Below are positions 46,401 through 61,400 of a DNA stretch of 64,000 nucleotides, piece by piece (the first letter of the stretch is position 1; the number at the start of each line of letters is the position of its first letter). Source of the stretch: Larimichthys crocea. Taxonomy: Eukaryota; Chordata; Actinopteri; Sciaenidae. The stretch lies in NCBI RefSeq assembly GCF_000972845.2, contig NC_040025.1:20081399-20145398 (forward strand), read 5' to 3'. The translations under genes and the position numbers were made by a program. The notes beneath the pieces are model-generated. The model saw only the letters and a program-made list of their open reading frames with translations. It was not told where the DNA came from and did not search any database.

Positions 46401-49400
46401 GCCCAAAAGGCCATTTCACCATGCACATAAGCAATTAAATGTCATTTAGAAATAGTTGAACTGATCAAGTAAAAGAAATGAAGAAAATCAATGAAAATAT
46501 ACCTGCAAATACTGCATTTTATCTTCCTGTTGTTCCCTCAATGGATACCCTTGCAGAACCCCCCTTTCTAAGGTTGAGAACTCATACTTGGCATTACGGT
46601 CTACCGTCACGATTTCAGGCGCCGAGCTATAGTCATATGGTCTGTCATATATTAAGTCGGCATGAATTCCTCCATCTTGGCTGTTTTCTGCAAAGTGCAG
46701 AAAAGCACGAGCGTCAGGATTAGAGAGCAACGAACTCAATACACAAGACAGACAGACAGACAGACGAATAGATAAGAGAGACAAGTTCAATTGTTCTCTG
46801 ATTTGTTGACTTTTCCTACGGGTCTGCTCAGGAATATGAGGTTTAGATAAAAAAATATCTGTTGCTACAAAAATGACCAATAATTCAATCTAAATGTTAA
46901 GTATGGCGATAAAAAATTGAGAAAACATGCCAAATAGTTGCGTAGGAAACCTTTGAAGGTAAGGGCTTACATTCTGAACAACAAAATCATACAATGTCAA
47001 ATTTTCTTAGTGTATAAATACCCATCTACCGAGTTTATTTTCCTAATTACTGCATTCATGTTCATTAAAGATCAATTGGAGATGGGTGTAAAATGCTGAT
47101 CTTGAGGAAAATGTTGGCCAAAAAGATGAAAGATGAAAGTAGCTATTTGCACAGGCAGCTTGGCATGCAAGTCAGTAGCTTTGGAAAAACAGGAAACAAT
47201 CCTCATACATACAACTGTGATGAGTTATACATGGCAAGCCCTCTGGAAAAAAGCAGAGAACTGGCAGTGTTAATTATCACACAGAATATAGACTGCCTTG
47301 TGTTGTTTTATGGCTCCTGCTGGACAACGTGCAGTTATCAGGGAGGGTGTCAAAAGGAAGAGGATCAAAAGGTTTGGAGGGTTAGAAACAGGAGAGAAGG
47401 GGTTCAGATCGGGTTGAGTTTAAACAGTGCCAATAGAAAAAAGACAGATGGTTCATACGTACTGTCATCAGTTTTCATTTATCGTGGAGATCTGCTCATG
47501 TACCCGGTACTCGAGCCTTACTATGATTATCATGTGACCTAATTTTGAAACCAAATTTTGCTGAAGTGTCTGTGATTCCTTTGTGAAATGTTTCATTTTC
47601 AGCCCCCATGGAATATATTTATATTTCTGTGATGGAAGACACAAGTCTTGGACCACTTTCTTTTCTCTTTTATCTATTAGTCAGATATTATATAGTTTAA
47701 CAGACTTACTAGACCCTAAAATATACTGCATTTTGCTTTAAGTCACTATTATCTGACCAGTAGGTGTGAGTCAATATCACACAAATAAAAATAAAATAAA
47801 AACATACAAACAAACAAAAGAAAGAAAATAAAAGTAAACATGTGCATAATCACATCATTTTATATCTAATTTAGTTGTGTTTCCAGAAAAAAAAAAACTT
47901 GGTGTATCCCTTTGTGACTTGAGGGAAATATGACCATCATAATGACATGAAAGTGCTTTTCAGCTTTACTGCCAACCTTCAAGTTTCACTCTGGATCCTA
48001 ACAAATAAATGTAGAACCATTTGTTTTATTGTCCTCTTGTGCCAGGGGACTCTAGAGGAAGATTTCCCAGATTAAATGCATTGAAGTGAAAAAGAAAGAG
48101 TAAAAAAAAAGTGCTGCAAGGTAAATATGTCCTTTGTCCAGCAATATTCTTTTTTGGACTGACATCAATCTCATAGCAGGGTAGAGTAAAGCATTTTATA
48201 AAGCACAGACCACGTACAGAAACACAGAAAAATATTTTTCAGTATAGAAAGTTATGTTACACAGACACTTGTCACTTCAGTTTCATCTCCTGACAACAAA
48301 GGTCACATGATAGGTCACATGATAACATTTGACCACTGATTTCTGACCTCAAACTACAACTAAATCAAATCTAAGTAATAATGATCATTCAAAAGATACA
48401 AAATAATATGTATTAGTCTTTATTTGACACCAACAAAGAGCAAAAATCATGATTGCTATTGTAAAAAGGCCTTAACCACCCAGTACACAAATGTTAAAAA
48501 TGTCCCATTAAATAGGCAGCAAGTGTAATAAATTCTGTGATTTCTGCCTTTTTTTTTTTGTTGTTATTAAAGATTATTATCATATGTCACTTTGAGCCAT
48601 GGGCAAGGATAACCCACGGGGAGAAAGTTGCCCATATTCCCCTAAAAAGGGATAAATACAGTCAATCACTTAAAAAAAGACAAATTTTAAAGATGATCAA
48701 TTCCAGATTTGTAACAATTTTCTAGGTTTATACTTTAAAGCCAGTTCAGATCAAAGATAATCTGTAATTGCACTGTTTAATATTTATAACACAAAGCAAA
48801 GCAGTCACAGGGGGCGAGGATGTAAAGCTGCAGTAATCATGGGTGCTTCAGAGTTAAGGAGCAATTTGCCTGCGTCAGGTAAAAATCAGAATATATTATC
48901 GTCCTTCAATTTCCAATATCTCTTGTCACAGCAATTCTGACATCTTGCGGAGGCACACTTATGACAAGAAAACTTGTGGTTCTTGAAAAATGTTAGCTTA
49001 CAGTCAACTGTCACAAGTAAAAGGCATTTTACTAAATCTATTATCTGGGAATGAAATGCTAAAAGGTGGCTGGTGTCAAAATATTCACAGAAACTCCCTC
49101 AAACCACTTCTCAGTAGTCTGAAGAACAACTTTGTCCAAACTGCACAAGCTGTGTATAATGTGCTTTGTTGTAAATGGTTACAGAGATGTAACAATGCAG
49201 CTGACATACATTTATGTTCGTATAGTCAGTTCGTAAAGTGTTTGAGACATCTGTAGAGAAAAGGTATAGTACTGTATATTACCTTTTCTCTCATTCAGAA
49301 AAGCTTGCTTTTCTTGTCAGAAATCTTTGATAACTGGCTTTTATGTAGATCTGGTGATTTTACTTTTTTATGTTTGTTATCACCATGACCGCTGGATTCT

Positions 49401-52400
49401 GAGTCCTAGTTTAATAACAAATTGGTATTCTGAATTATGGCTGGTCATGTGATAAATTCTTTTCTGCGGATAGTAAATTACAGAAGGAGAGAGATACCAT
49501 GTACCTCAAGGACCAGAGGTGGAGATCTCTATAAAACAGGCCATAAATTAGAGATTTCTTTTAGCGTCATACTAACCTCTTTTCCCTACCTGCAATATTG
49601 CTGCCCTTAATTTCCCCAGTACAATTATTGTCTAGGTCCAGAGACAAAACAATTTAGGTTGCTGAATGCTATTTTTTTTTGTCACTGTAATTCCTATGGC
49701 CAAAGACAGTCCAGGACACTTGTGTATCAAAACTCTGAATTCAGCCAGACATGCTGAGATTTTAACTGTCACTTGGAATTTGTAAGCACAGGCAAATTAT
49801 CTGCACTTTAAAGCGACTCTGCAAAAAATATACAAAATTACCTTTAAATCCTTCTTTGCAAATTTGATTTTACTAGTCCACACTGAGCTGTCTTAGGTTA
49901 TAGGAATCATCATCCATATTCACATTATCAGGTTAAGAGGAGGGGAAAAATGGAGGCAGGACCGGAGAGAAACACCTGAATGTTGCTTACCCTCGTCCAC
50001 GTCATCGTTGGACATGATGGCGACACACTTCTCCCACACCATGCGGATATCAGCCCGATAGCGGTCACAAGCCCAGAGGAACATGGGCAACAGGATGGAC
50101 TGAGCAATGGAGCACCACAGCACACACAGCACCATCCAGTCATAGGAGCGGGCAAACTTCAGACTGGCAAAGCTCACCACCTGGCCAAGGTCAGCAAAGG
50201 ATTAGAAAAAAACATAATCAGACATTATTACACTACTCAGTTTGTCTGGAACACAGATAATACAAATACTGATGCACTTAAACAGGTGTAAAGTTTTAAA
50301 AATTAAAAGTTAATAATAAACATTCCCATATCACTGAAATGGATCATGTCATGACGAAATCACCTGTTCCACCTTGTTAAGTAGTTTGTAATTCAATACA
50401 AATAAATTAGAGAACTGTTGGCAACAGTCACTACTGTGGTTGTACTGGGGTTCCAGGTGTAAATGTGTATACTAATCAGTAAAACAGTAATGAACTATGA
50501 TGCAGTGGTGACTTGAGGACATTGAGGATTTATCATTAGGTCGAATAAGCAAATTGTGTGCCTCCTGCTAACGTATTTGTACTCAGTGATAATATGAAAC
50601 ATGAGCTAAACAAAATTAAACCCTGCAAAACTTCCACATACAAATAAACTAAACCTGCTTTACAGAAGCTGTTGTGAACTTTATGTGTAGTTGTTGGCCT
50701 AAATTCAGTGAAAGATGTGCCATAAGATGCATCTCTGTTAAAACCTTTAAGAGATACTTATCTTATATCACCTCCTGTGTTTTATAATAGTCAAGCTATA
50801 GTGCTCTGAGCGTGCACTCAGCACAAAGGTAAACAGTGTTCATCGAGAGTATAAAATACTGAGAATTATGCCTGAGATTCAGTTCTGTATTAATAAATGT
50901 GACTATGTAGAGGCAAAAAATCTGGCACTAAGCAATTCTACAAGCGGCCTGTATACTGCTGTACATATTAACTAGTTCTGCAACTAATATTTTTTTTCAT
51001 TATCAATGTATATGTTTATTATTCTCAGCCAATCAATTTATAATTGATTAAAAGAGAAAAGCAGCAAAACCTCACAAATGCGAAGCATGCTGGAAATATT
51101 TTAGCAATTAATCGATTATCATAACATAATAGCCTGTAAATATTTTTTTATTTTAATCGATTTGCCTAAATAATCGCTTAATAATTTCAGCCCCAACTCC
51201 AAGAGCCAAGTTTAAAGTATGATAAAAAAGAGATACCGTATGTATATTCGCATGGCTGTACTCCGTCACTGATTACGTGAAGTGACGCCCTGTGCAGACT
51301 ACCAATCAAAATATACAATATGAACCAAATATAAGGAATTATGTATTTTACATTGTGTATCTAAAAGCAAATCCACGTCCCATTCATAGAGTTCAGGGAA
51401 TAGTGGTGAAAAACAAGAACACAGCTGAAAGCTTTATGTATAGGTTGCTACTTAGGACATCCATTACGAATTCCAGATGCATCTAATTATTTATTAATTT
51501 TCATCGCAACTGAACTGCGCCTTATTGTAGGAAAGATTACTTCATTTTGGCCATGAACCCTTTTAGCATTAGAGCTAATATATGGCATTATCTGATCATT
51601 TAAGTTGACAGGTTCAGTGTCTAATCCTCACCTCTAATACACTGGACCAAGACACTGATCAGATTGATTAACTCAAACTCATTATCTCACCTCATCTGGT
51701 CACACCTAGGAACTCTGACAGTGTTCTTAGCCTTTCTATTAAGCTGAAATAATCTGAGAACTGCCAGGCAAATCAAGACCAGAGGAGATATAAGACATTG
51801 AAGGTAAACACAGCTTTCTCTTCTCTCAGAACAAGTTAACATTATGTGATGATTTCAGCTAGAGAGCAGAATATTTCAATGCAGACTTAACATAAGAGTT
51901 AAAACATTCATTCTGGCATCAGAAAATGTCATAACGCTTTACAACTCATTATGCTTCTGGTGATTATTTTGTTGCTTAGAAAGCTTATATGTAATGTAGT
52001 CCTTATCAGTGTACCATACTGTGTTTTAAACTCTACATATGAACTTTTACAGCCCATAAAACTGATAACAGGATCTTTAGCAAAGTCACATTAAATGACT
52101 TGCATGAGGAGGTAATGATGTAAGTACTGCTGTTATTAGCAGTTACATAATGAGTATTGGTGTTGTATAATTGCAATTTCTTAGATAACAAATACATGGT
52201 GGGCACTGCTTTTTTAAAATGTCGTCAACGTCGTCATGCAGTTTCACTTGGGTATGAGTAGGATATTAAGTCATTGGCCAGGTCTTGAGTATATGCTTCT
52301 GTGAACAAATCTACTTTTGTTTTTATATATATATATATATATCCTCTACCAGTATATATATATCCTCTACCAGAGGCCTGGGAGTTTGAGGGTTCTGCGC

Positions 52401-55400
52401 AGTATCTTCGATGTTCCTAGGACTGCACTCTTTTGGACTGAGGCTTCAGATGTTCCTGGGATTTGCTGGAGCCACTCTCCCAGTTTGGGGGTTACTGCCC
52501 CAAGTGCCCCCACTACCACGGGGACCACGCAACCCTTGACCTTCCACATCCGTTCCAGCTGCTCTTTCAACCCTTGATACTTCTCAAGTTTCTCATGTTC
52601 CTTCTTTCTGATGTTGGCGTCAGCTGGGATTGCCACATCTATCACCACTACCCTCTTCTGCTCTTTGTCCACCACCACTATGTCTGGTTGGTTAGCCAGG
52701 ACCTGTTTGTCAGTCTGGAAGCTGAAGTCCCACAGAACCTTGGCCCTGTTGTTCTCAGCCACCTTCTGTGGTATGGCCCATCGGGATTTAGGTACTTCTA
52801 TTCCATACTGGTTGCAGATGTTCCTGTATACTATCCCAGCCACTTAGTTGTGCCTCTCCATGTGCGCTGATCCAGCTAGCATCTTACACCCTGCTACTAT
52901 GTGCTGGACTGTCTCAGGGGCTTCTTTACACATTCTGCCTCTATGGCTCTTGTGCTTATGGCCTGTTCTTGTGCTGCCATGATTAGTGCCTCTGTGCTGT
53001 CTGTCAGTCCTGCATTATCCAGCCACTGGTAGGATTTCTTGATATCAGCCACTTCCTCTATCTGACGGTGGTACATGCCATGTAGGGGTTTGTCCCTCCA
53101 GGTTGTCTGTTCCTCTTCCTCTGCACCCTCATCAGGATTCTGTTGCCTGAGACATTCACTTAGCAGTTCATCCTTCGGGGCCATCTTTCTGATGTATTCT
53201 CGTATTTTCAATGTTTCATCCTGGACCGTGGCCTTGACGCTCACTAGCCCTCGGCCTCCCTGTTTCCGCTTAGTGTGTAGCCTCAGGGTGCTGGACTTGG
53301 GGTGTAACCCTCCATGCATGGTGAGGAGCTTTCTAGTCTTGATATCTGTGGCTTCTATCTCCTCCTTTGGCTTAGTTTATGATGCCAGCGGGGTATCTGA
53401 TGACTGGTAGTGCGTACATGTTGATGGCTTGGACCTTGCTCTTACCATTAAACTGACTTTTCAGGACCTGCCTTACTCTCTGGAGGTATTTGGCTGTGGT
53501 TGACTTCCTTGTGGCCTCTTCATGGTTTCCATTAGCCTGTGGGATGCCAAGGTACTTGTAGCTGTCTTGGATATCACCTATGTTGCCCTCTGGTAGGTCA
53601 ATCCCCTCAGTCCGGATCATCTTGCCTCTCTTTGAGACCATCCGGCCAGTCCAATCCGAATGACATCCCTATGTCATAGCTGTAGATCCTGGTGGTGTGG
53701 ATCAGTGAGTCTATTTCTCGCTCGTTCCTGGCATACAGCTTGATGTCATCCATGTAGAGCAGGTGGCTGATTGTTGCCCCACTACGGAATCGGTACCCGT
53801 ACCTGCTCTTTGTGATGATCTGACTGAGGGGGTTCAGGCCTATGCAGAACAGCAGTGGTGATAGCGCATCTCCTTGGTATATGCCGCACTTGATGTTGAC
53901 TTGGGCAATGGGCTTTGAATTGGCCTCTAGGGTTGTCTTCCACATTTCCATTGAGTTCTGGATGAAGGTCCTTAGGTTCCTGTTGATCTTATACAGTTCC
54001 AGACATTCCAGTATCCATGTGTGCGGCATTGAGTCGTAGGCTTTCTTGTAGTCAATCCAGGCAGTGCACAGGTTGGTCTGTCTCTTCTTACAGTCTCGGG
54101 TGACTGTTCTATCAACCAGTAGCTGGTGCTTGGCTCCCCTGGTGTTACTGCCAATTCCTTTCTGTGCCTCGCTCATGTATTGAGCCACATGCTTACTTAT
54201 TTTTGCCGCAATGATGCCTGACAGGGCCTTCCATGTTGTGCACAGACAGGTGATTGGCCGGTAGTTGGATGGGATGGGTCCCTTCTGGGGGTCCTTCATG
54301 ATTAGGACTGTCCTGCCTTGGGTTAGCCACTCTGGGTGGGTCCCATCCCTGAGCAGCTGGTTCATCTGTGCTGCTAGGCGTTCATGGAGTGCAGTTAGCT
54401 TCTTCAGCCAGTACGTATGGATCATGTCGGGGCCTGGTGCTGTCCAGCTCTTCATCTTTGACACTCTTTCTTGGATGTCTGACATTGAGACAGGTACTGG
54501 TTCTTGTTCTGGAAGGTTGGGAGAACAACTTGTTTATTTTCCTGGCCTCTCCCTCCTTGATGTATCTCTTCAACCGGGTGGCCAGAGCTGTTAGTCGCTG
54601 TTTGGCAGTTTCAAGTGCCTCTGGTATGGAGAGTGAGTTGTACTTCCTGGGTGCCCCTTTATTCACCATGTTTCCTTTCTGCAGTTCAGCTAGCTGGCTA
54701 ACGTCTCTCCGTGCTGCCTTTATCTTGGCCTCTAATCATCTCTTCCATGGTGGGTACTGTTTGTTATGTCCCAAGCCCACCTTGTATCCAAGCATCTCCA
54801 TGATTACTGTTGCTGTACTGTGTATCAGCTTGTTGGTCTCAGTGATGGTTCTTCAGAGCAGCATTCACATCCATTAATAGATCTTATGAAGGTACTTGGC
54901 AACTCAGCTTCGGTATTCATCGGGGGCTCCAGGTTTCCAGTTGGGTCACGATCTTCCTTCACAGGTCAGCAGCTCTTGTGTTGAGGCTGTTGGTAGCTGT
55001 TGGGGCTTGGTACCCAATCTCTGGTTGTGGGGATGATGATAACATCTCCCCGCTGACCGCTGTCGTCCTGGCTCCCCCTTGCCGTAGCATCGTTGTTGTA
55101 TTTCATTAATCTCTAGTTGTGATAGTAGATTTCGATTATGGATGTTGGAACACTGGGCTAATAGCTGTTTCTTTATTAGCCTTGATTGTGGGTTTCGAAG
55201 TATGTATCCCCTCTCTCTGGGATTGCTTGTATAGGTAGCATTCCAGCAACTCTGTATTTTCTGCCCTCGTCCATTGGTGTTTTGTTCCAGTAGCCCATTT
55301 CTCATCCTAGCAACTGACGCAGACCTTGTTGACCCGAGCGACGTCTGAAATCTTGCCTAAGGACTCTTACTGGATGATGTTCTTTTTTTTGTTGTTGTTG

Positions 55401-58400
55401 ATGTTTGTCCCGACCGGGATTCTCCCGTGTCGTAGTCAGTGAGTATAACCACTGTACTATCCAGCTGATCCAGCTATATATATATATATATGCGCGTGTG
55501 TGTGTGTTACAGCTTTTCATGCATTTAAATAGCTCATTACATCAGGTAATAAAGAAGGCTAGCACTATTTGTTGTTTTTGCCACTGCACTGGAAATACCA
55601 TTTTTCATTAGTACTACACTACCCTCTGTTATGTACACACATACAGAAACCAACTAGAATGCAGTTTTATCTCCTGATCCTGAATTCATCTGAATTCATC
55701 TCATATGGAGTATGGAGCAGTGATGTTGTTAAACCTTACAAGTAAAAATATAGCACACACCCTAATTAATCAGGGCACAACAACGACAGAAGCATTAAAC
55801 AAAGAAATGGTGGCATTTCTACTATTCATGTTTCATCTTGCACTGAATTTCACTAATTCATAAGAGGCATTTTCCAGTGATTGGACTCTTTTTGAATAAC
55901 AAACAGCAGCTGTGGTGCCTGAGCGCTGTGAGATCAGTGTTGAGTAATTGCTGTTACCCACAAGGATTTAATAATAGAGTTCATTCACTCTCTATATCTT
56001 TTTTCATATTTTGGTGACCTCCTCAGTGAGGACCCTACATGCTCCATGTTGTAGTGAAAGAACTGATTTAATAAAGGCAGTATTTTGTAATGAGTAAAAA
56101 AATCTTTTAATTCATGGTAACATTAGGAAGAAGTAAATAAACGCAAACAGTGCTAAATTTGTTGAGTGCTTTTGGAAAGAAAGAGACAGATATTACCAAA
56201 AGGCACCAGATTTGAATAATTCAGAAAACAGGAAGCATCCCTTTAAGGCATAATTTAAGATCAATTTAAAAGCCAATACCTGCAAGTTGCTATTGCGTCA
56301 CCTATTGAAATATTTTCTTGGAGAGAATTAACATATCAGGAATATAATGACAGAAAGATTTTTTGAGCTTGAGGCCCTTTTTTTAAAGATATATTTTTTG
56401 GCCTTTTCAAGCTTTTTATTGTACAGAGACAGCCGAAGAGTGTCAGGAAAGTGGGGAAAGAGAGACAGGGAATGACATGCAGCAAATGGCCACAGGTTGG
56501 ATTCGAACCCTGGCCCGCTGCGGCAAGGACTGAGCCTTTCGTAGACGGGGCGGATGCTCTACCAACTGAGCTAAACAACACCCCGAGCTTGAGGCTTTTA
56601 AACGGGAAATGTTACGCTTTATTTTAATATAATATAATATTAAATATAATATTAATATAATATAATATAATAATATAATATAATATAATAACTAATATAT
56701 ATAACAATATAACAATATGAATGAAATGATGTTGAGTCACAACACAATTGCTGAGCACAGAAACAACATTGTGAAATTTAATTTTAAAAAAGATTCTATT
56801 CTTCGTTATTATCATCACTAAAAAGGCCACATTGCTTGGGGGTTTGTGATTGGTTCCTAAAATATCAGGATGAGTGGTGTGTCTGCAAAGTCATTGCTGG
56901 AAATGAAGCAATAAATGACAACTATGCAATTGAGAACATTTAGCATATTTCTCCCATGATGATGCAGCAAAGTACTATTTATCTTGCTGTGTGCTTCAGA
57001 TTTCAGCATTAAGGCTTTGTGCAGACAGTGGTGCTTTGTACAGAAGTTTCAGCTTGGCTTGCCTCAGGTGTACAACACTTAATTAAAAAAGGTTTGTCTA
57101 ACGTAAAAATTACGATAACAGATGGCTTGTACAAATGATACCAGAACTGAGACAATCTATTATATATAAACTGACACTGAGGCCCACATTATGTTCTCCC
57201 ACTTAGCAGTAATACAGTGATACCACAGTCAAACACCATTTACCAAAAGATCTACCATTAAAAAAAGACACTTTTAAATGGTTCAGACAGGTGTCTTAAA
57301 CATAAGCGGAGGGTACTTGTCAAAGGATGACAAACCATGGTGACTTGCTTTTAAGATGACAGGGTGGCTGGTTTGACTGCATCACAAGTAATAAGCCTTG
57401 AGCTTTCTAGAGGCTCTTAGGTCTGCACAGAAAACCAATGAATTGACTTGTTAAAAAATGGATGAGAACCTGAGGGTGGAATTTGCAAACCAAATGGCAA
57501 CACATTGAAACAGAGCTTGCTCCTTCACACACTGATAATGCACCTGAAGGATCAGTTTCCAGGAAGTGGAGACGAGTTACACTCTGTTTTCAGAGCGTTG
57601 ATTTCCGTGAAAGACAACAGCGGGAAGATGATTCCAGTGTTTAACGTAACCTGTAACCCGGACAATAGATCGGGTCTGTGACCTACAAATGAGACTGCTG
57701 GAGCTTTTTCCAGTTGCGTTGGCCAACATGCAGTATTCTTGTTGTTATAATATTATAGACAGAATACAATTGGCATTGCTAACCTTTCCTCCAATGGTCG
57801 CTATAGACTGTATATACAGACATACACACCATCCATACTCTACACATTAAGCTTGACCTACTTACAGCCCCAGATGAGCAGAAATATTTAAGTTCATGTA
57901 AATAATAAAACAGCACGGCATGACTACAGGAGCTGCAGTGGATAAACTCCACCCTCAAACCATTCTTTTTACCTTAATTTTTAATTTGTACCCCAACTAA
58001 CCCTGTACAATGTTTCTCTCTCCAGTGCCGACTCAATTAACCTCCCTTACTCTGAGAGGTCTGAGTGACGAGGTGACAACAAAGACTTTCCTGAGCCTGA
58101 CCTCACTGTATGTTACAAGAGGGAGAGGGAGTCATGAATTTACTCCACACGCACATCTAAAAAGCTGTACATACAAGTTCTTACTGTGAAAAGCAATAAG
58201 CCATAATCAACATAAGCTGTGCTAATGTTAATGTAATGCTAGTGTATATGTGTACATGTATATGTGAATTATTATTTATGATGATTATTTAAAGCTACAC
58301 TGTAAAGTGATCAGGACATTTTGTTTAAATGCCTCTCTAAGGCTAATTGTCTTATTCTTCAACGCATCATAAAAACTGAAAGATTTACTATCTGGAACTT

Positions 58401-61400
58401 TTATTTATGATAATGTTCTTTTCATTATTTTATACTGTATTTGCATATACAATAATGCATTTATGTTTTTCTTGCATCAAATGAAACTAGCCATGACATT
58501 TGGATAAAGTTGCCAAATGAATCAGTGTCAGAGTCTTTTGAGATTTCTGGAAATACTTCCAAAGTTGAAAGATCACTTAGATTAGTGTTTTAGAAAAGCA
58601 TATGCTTGGCTCTATGAATCAAATGTCATGATGAGACATTAAAAGCACAATTTTGAACCATACAAACTGAAATCACAGACACTCAGCTACAACTGATCCA
58701 GAAGTTTAACATCTGCATTTAACGCTTGGTAATAAACTTAATTTGGATTTTTTTTAAATTATCAACCATACCTTTTAAATGTTCTTCAACCAGCTCAACC
58801 ATTAACTATAACCATGTTAATGCAGTGAACTCACCAGAATGGGGAAGCCTGTTAGGAAGTCGTAGATGAAGACGATACCACTGATCAGGTAAGTGATCTG
58901 CAGTGATGTCTTGAGAGGCTCCGATCCATCAATGGATGATCTCCGCTTCCCCTGGGCATCTTCCACCACTATGGTGGGGACATTGAACTTGTTCTTATCG
59001 GCATTGTGGCCTGCCTGAATGGAGAAGGTCTGGAAGAGAGCGATGCCGATGCAGATCACACCCATAGCCACGCTGCCACCGATCAGCAGCAGAAAGCACA
59101 CACCGAAGCCCAGACCAATTTCAGTCACAATGAATCTGCAGTCAGAGGTGTAGAAGCGATCAGTGGTGTCGTGCCAGCCCACTGCTGGAAGCGTAGACAG
59201 GATGAAGGAGACCATCCAGATGCCCATCACTGTGTGCACCGCCTGTTTTTTGGTGTTACTCAACCTGGAAGCAGAACCACAGATTTTATTGTTAGTAAGT
59301 CCAGCTGCTGTCAGGCTTTTGAGTGAAAAGAGCCTAGGCTTTTTTCTCAGCTGTGTAACATCTGTAGAGTCAAACTGGTGGACTAATACTTGTAGATCTT
59401 AAAAGTTACACCACTACATCTGCTAGGACTTTAACGCAAACTGTGCAGATACAGGAATGTTTCAAAACCTTTAATAAATGTCCAAATAGACAACAAGGAC
59501 TAGGATAAATGTGGGCTCCTAATAGTAATTATAGTACATTGAGTACCGCCAACTCACACCACTCATCTTGTGTGAACTCACAGCATGTTGCATGAAACAA
59601 TACAAATGGATACTAATGAGAGGTCTGACAGTGGAGTTATATTTTATATGGAGGAGACGAATAAAGAAACATGTCTGACTGAAAGAACCTTTGTAAAACT
59701 ACACCATACCTCAACTATGGCAAAATGCTGTAAATGCCACAAAATGGCAGATCTGCACCTGGATCATATAAACTAGAGAGAGCACTGTCTCACACGGTCA
59801 TCATTTAAATACACTGAGGTTGAATGGGGGGAAATCAATTCTTTGCTGATTGCAAAAGATTGCTTTTCACGTTGCTCGGTCTATTTGTCATCTAGGGCTA
59901 TTTCAGGCAACGGGATTTCTATTTTGTCACCTCCAAGTAATTGTTACAGTCGAGCGATTTGCTGGATGTGTTTGTGTCCTCTGGTGGGGTGGCACTTTTC
60001 AAGGTTTGCCACGGCACACGTACATCTAAAAATGTGACTGGCAGTTACTTGTGTGCTCAAACTTGACGAAAGACTGCGCTACCCTGCTGAAATATTTGCA
60101 TCTAAAAGTATCGCTGAGCTATATTTGAGACCTTTTTAGTATCTATCTGTATCTATAAATTGGCCAAAAAGTGGATATAATAACAAAAGGACGTGTAGAC
60201 AAAATGCTACAGCATAAATATACCTCTCCTGCTTAATTTGTGTTAGAGAGGAATACAGTAAATTTTCTGTTAAGTGTCAGTTGTCCAGGAGCTGTTTTGG
60301 CAAGAAACCTAATCTGTCTCCCTCAAGAGAGCACATGTCGCCTATTCCCTTCTTCCTCTCATTAAAAACCTCTGGAGAAGCACTGGCTAGACAGATATAG
60401 CATGTATCCCTTCACATACAAAATGAGTCAAAAATATATTTTAAAATATTTGTTACTAGCAATGCATAAGCTTACGTGCACTGACAAAATATGAGTGGCA
60501 CAAAGGGGGGAGCAGTAGCTTCTATCTTTGCACTATGGCTTTGTGCAAAGACAAGTAGGTCTTGCTGTCACTGTGAGTAATTATACTAGCCTTCCCTGAA
60601 TGTGCCTGAGGTACATATGATGGGAAGGTTACGTCACAAAGCTGCTCGAATCTATTACCAGAGAGAGAGAGCGTTGTGAGGGAAAAAGCGCCGAAGACAT
60701 AGTGATGAGAACAGCTGCCCAAGTACAAGGTTGGAATTCATAATTCAGGCCTTCAGTGTGTGTTAATGTCAGAGGCAAGGCAGCCATGCTTCCTCAGCAG
60801 GGAAAACGTAGAGCGATTTAAATGAAAGATGAACAGCAATTACACAGTGCATCGCCTGAGTCATCACTTCACCATATCGTTGTTAAAAGTGACTTGAAAA
60901 CAAGAAGACAAGGTGCTGAAAGGAGACACACAATGTTTCCAGACAGGAGAGGTTATAGTCAGATGGGAGAGACAACAGCTGAGGGAGATAAAAGCACTGG
61001 TGTAAAGCCTGATATCCCCATGAGGCCATCAGCCAATAAAGACAGCTGCGCAAGCAGTATAGATTGCAAGATTAAGCGCAGATTATAAAGGAAGTTTGCA
61101 TATTATATTTGAAGGTCTGCTTATCTGCAAATTTGGCCAGTGTGACTGCAGGCTGCGCATCTGCAGGCCTGATGCCACAAGAAGTACAGTCATATTCTTT
61201 GTTTTTCAACAGTGCAGGAAGAACGAGGTAACAGAATACTGATCTTCACCACGTGTACCACAGCCCCAGTTTCTGCACCATTTCAAAAACCCACATATTA
61301 GCTCGTATGAATATGAAAGCAGATTCTCTGCCTAATAATCATGTACAGCTATTCCATGTAGATAAAATACCAAACTTAAAAGACAACAAATATAACAAAT

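Larger units (their letters stand above)
50181..58834 (-). other. gpr153 intron 2
   Basis: The largest intron (about 8.65 kb). It contains an interspersed repeat (50972-51196), a decayed R4/Rex6-like LINE (52342-55474), a SINE (56376-56584) and an AT-rich simple repeat (56620-56705). The remaining sequence shows no exon-like signal. Confidence 0.7.

Noticed and set aside
56491..56584. A functional tRNA gene
   Set aside because: A and B boxes are present, but spacing is too long, the cloverleaf does not close well by eye, and the SINE body and target duplications follow.
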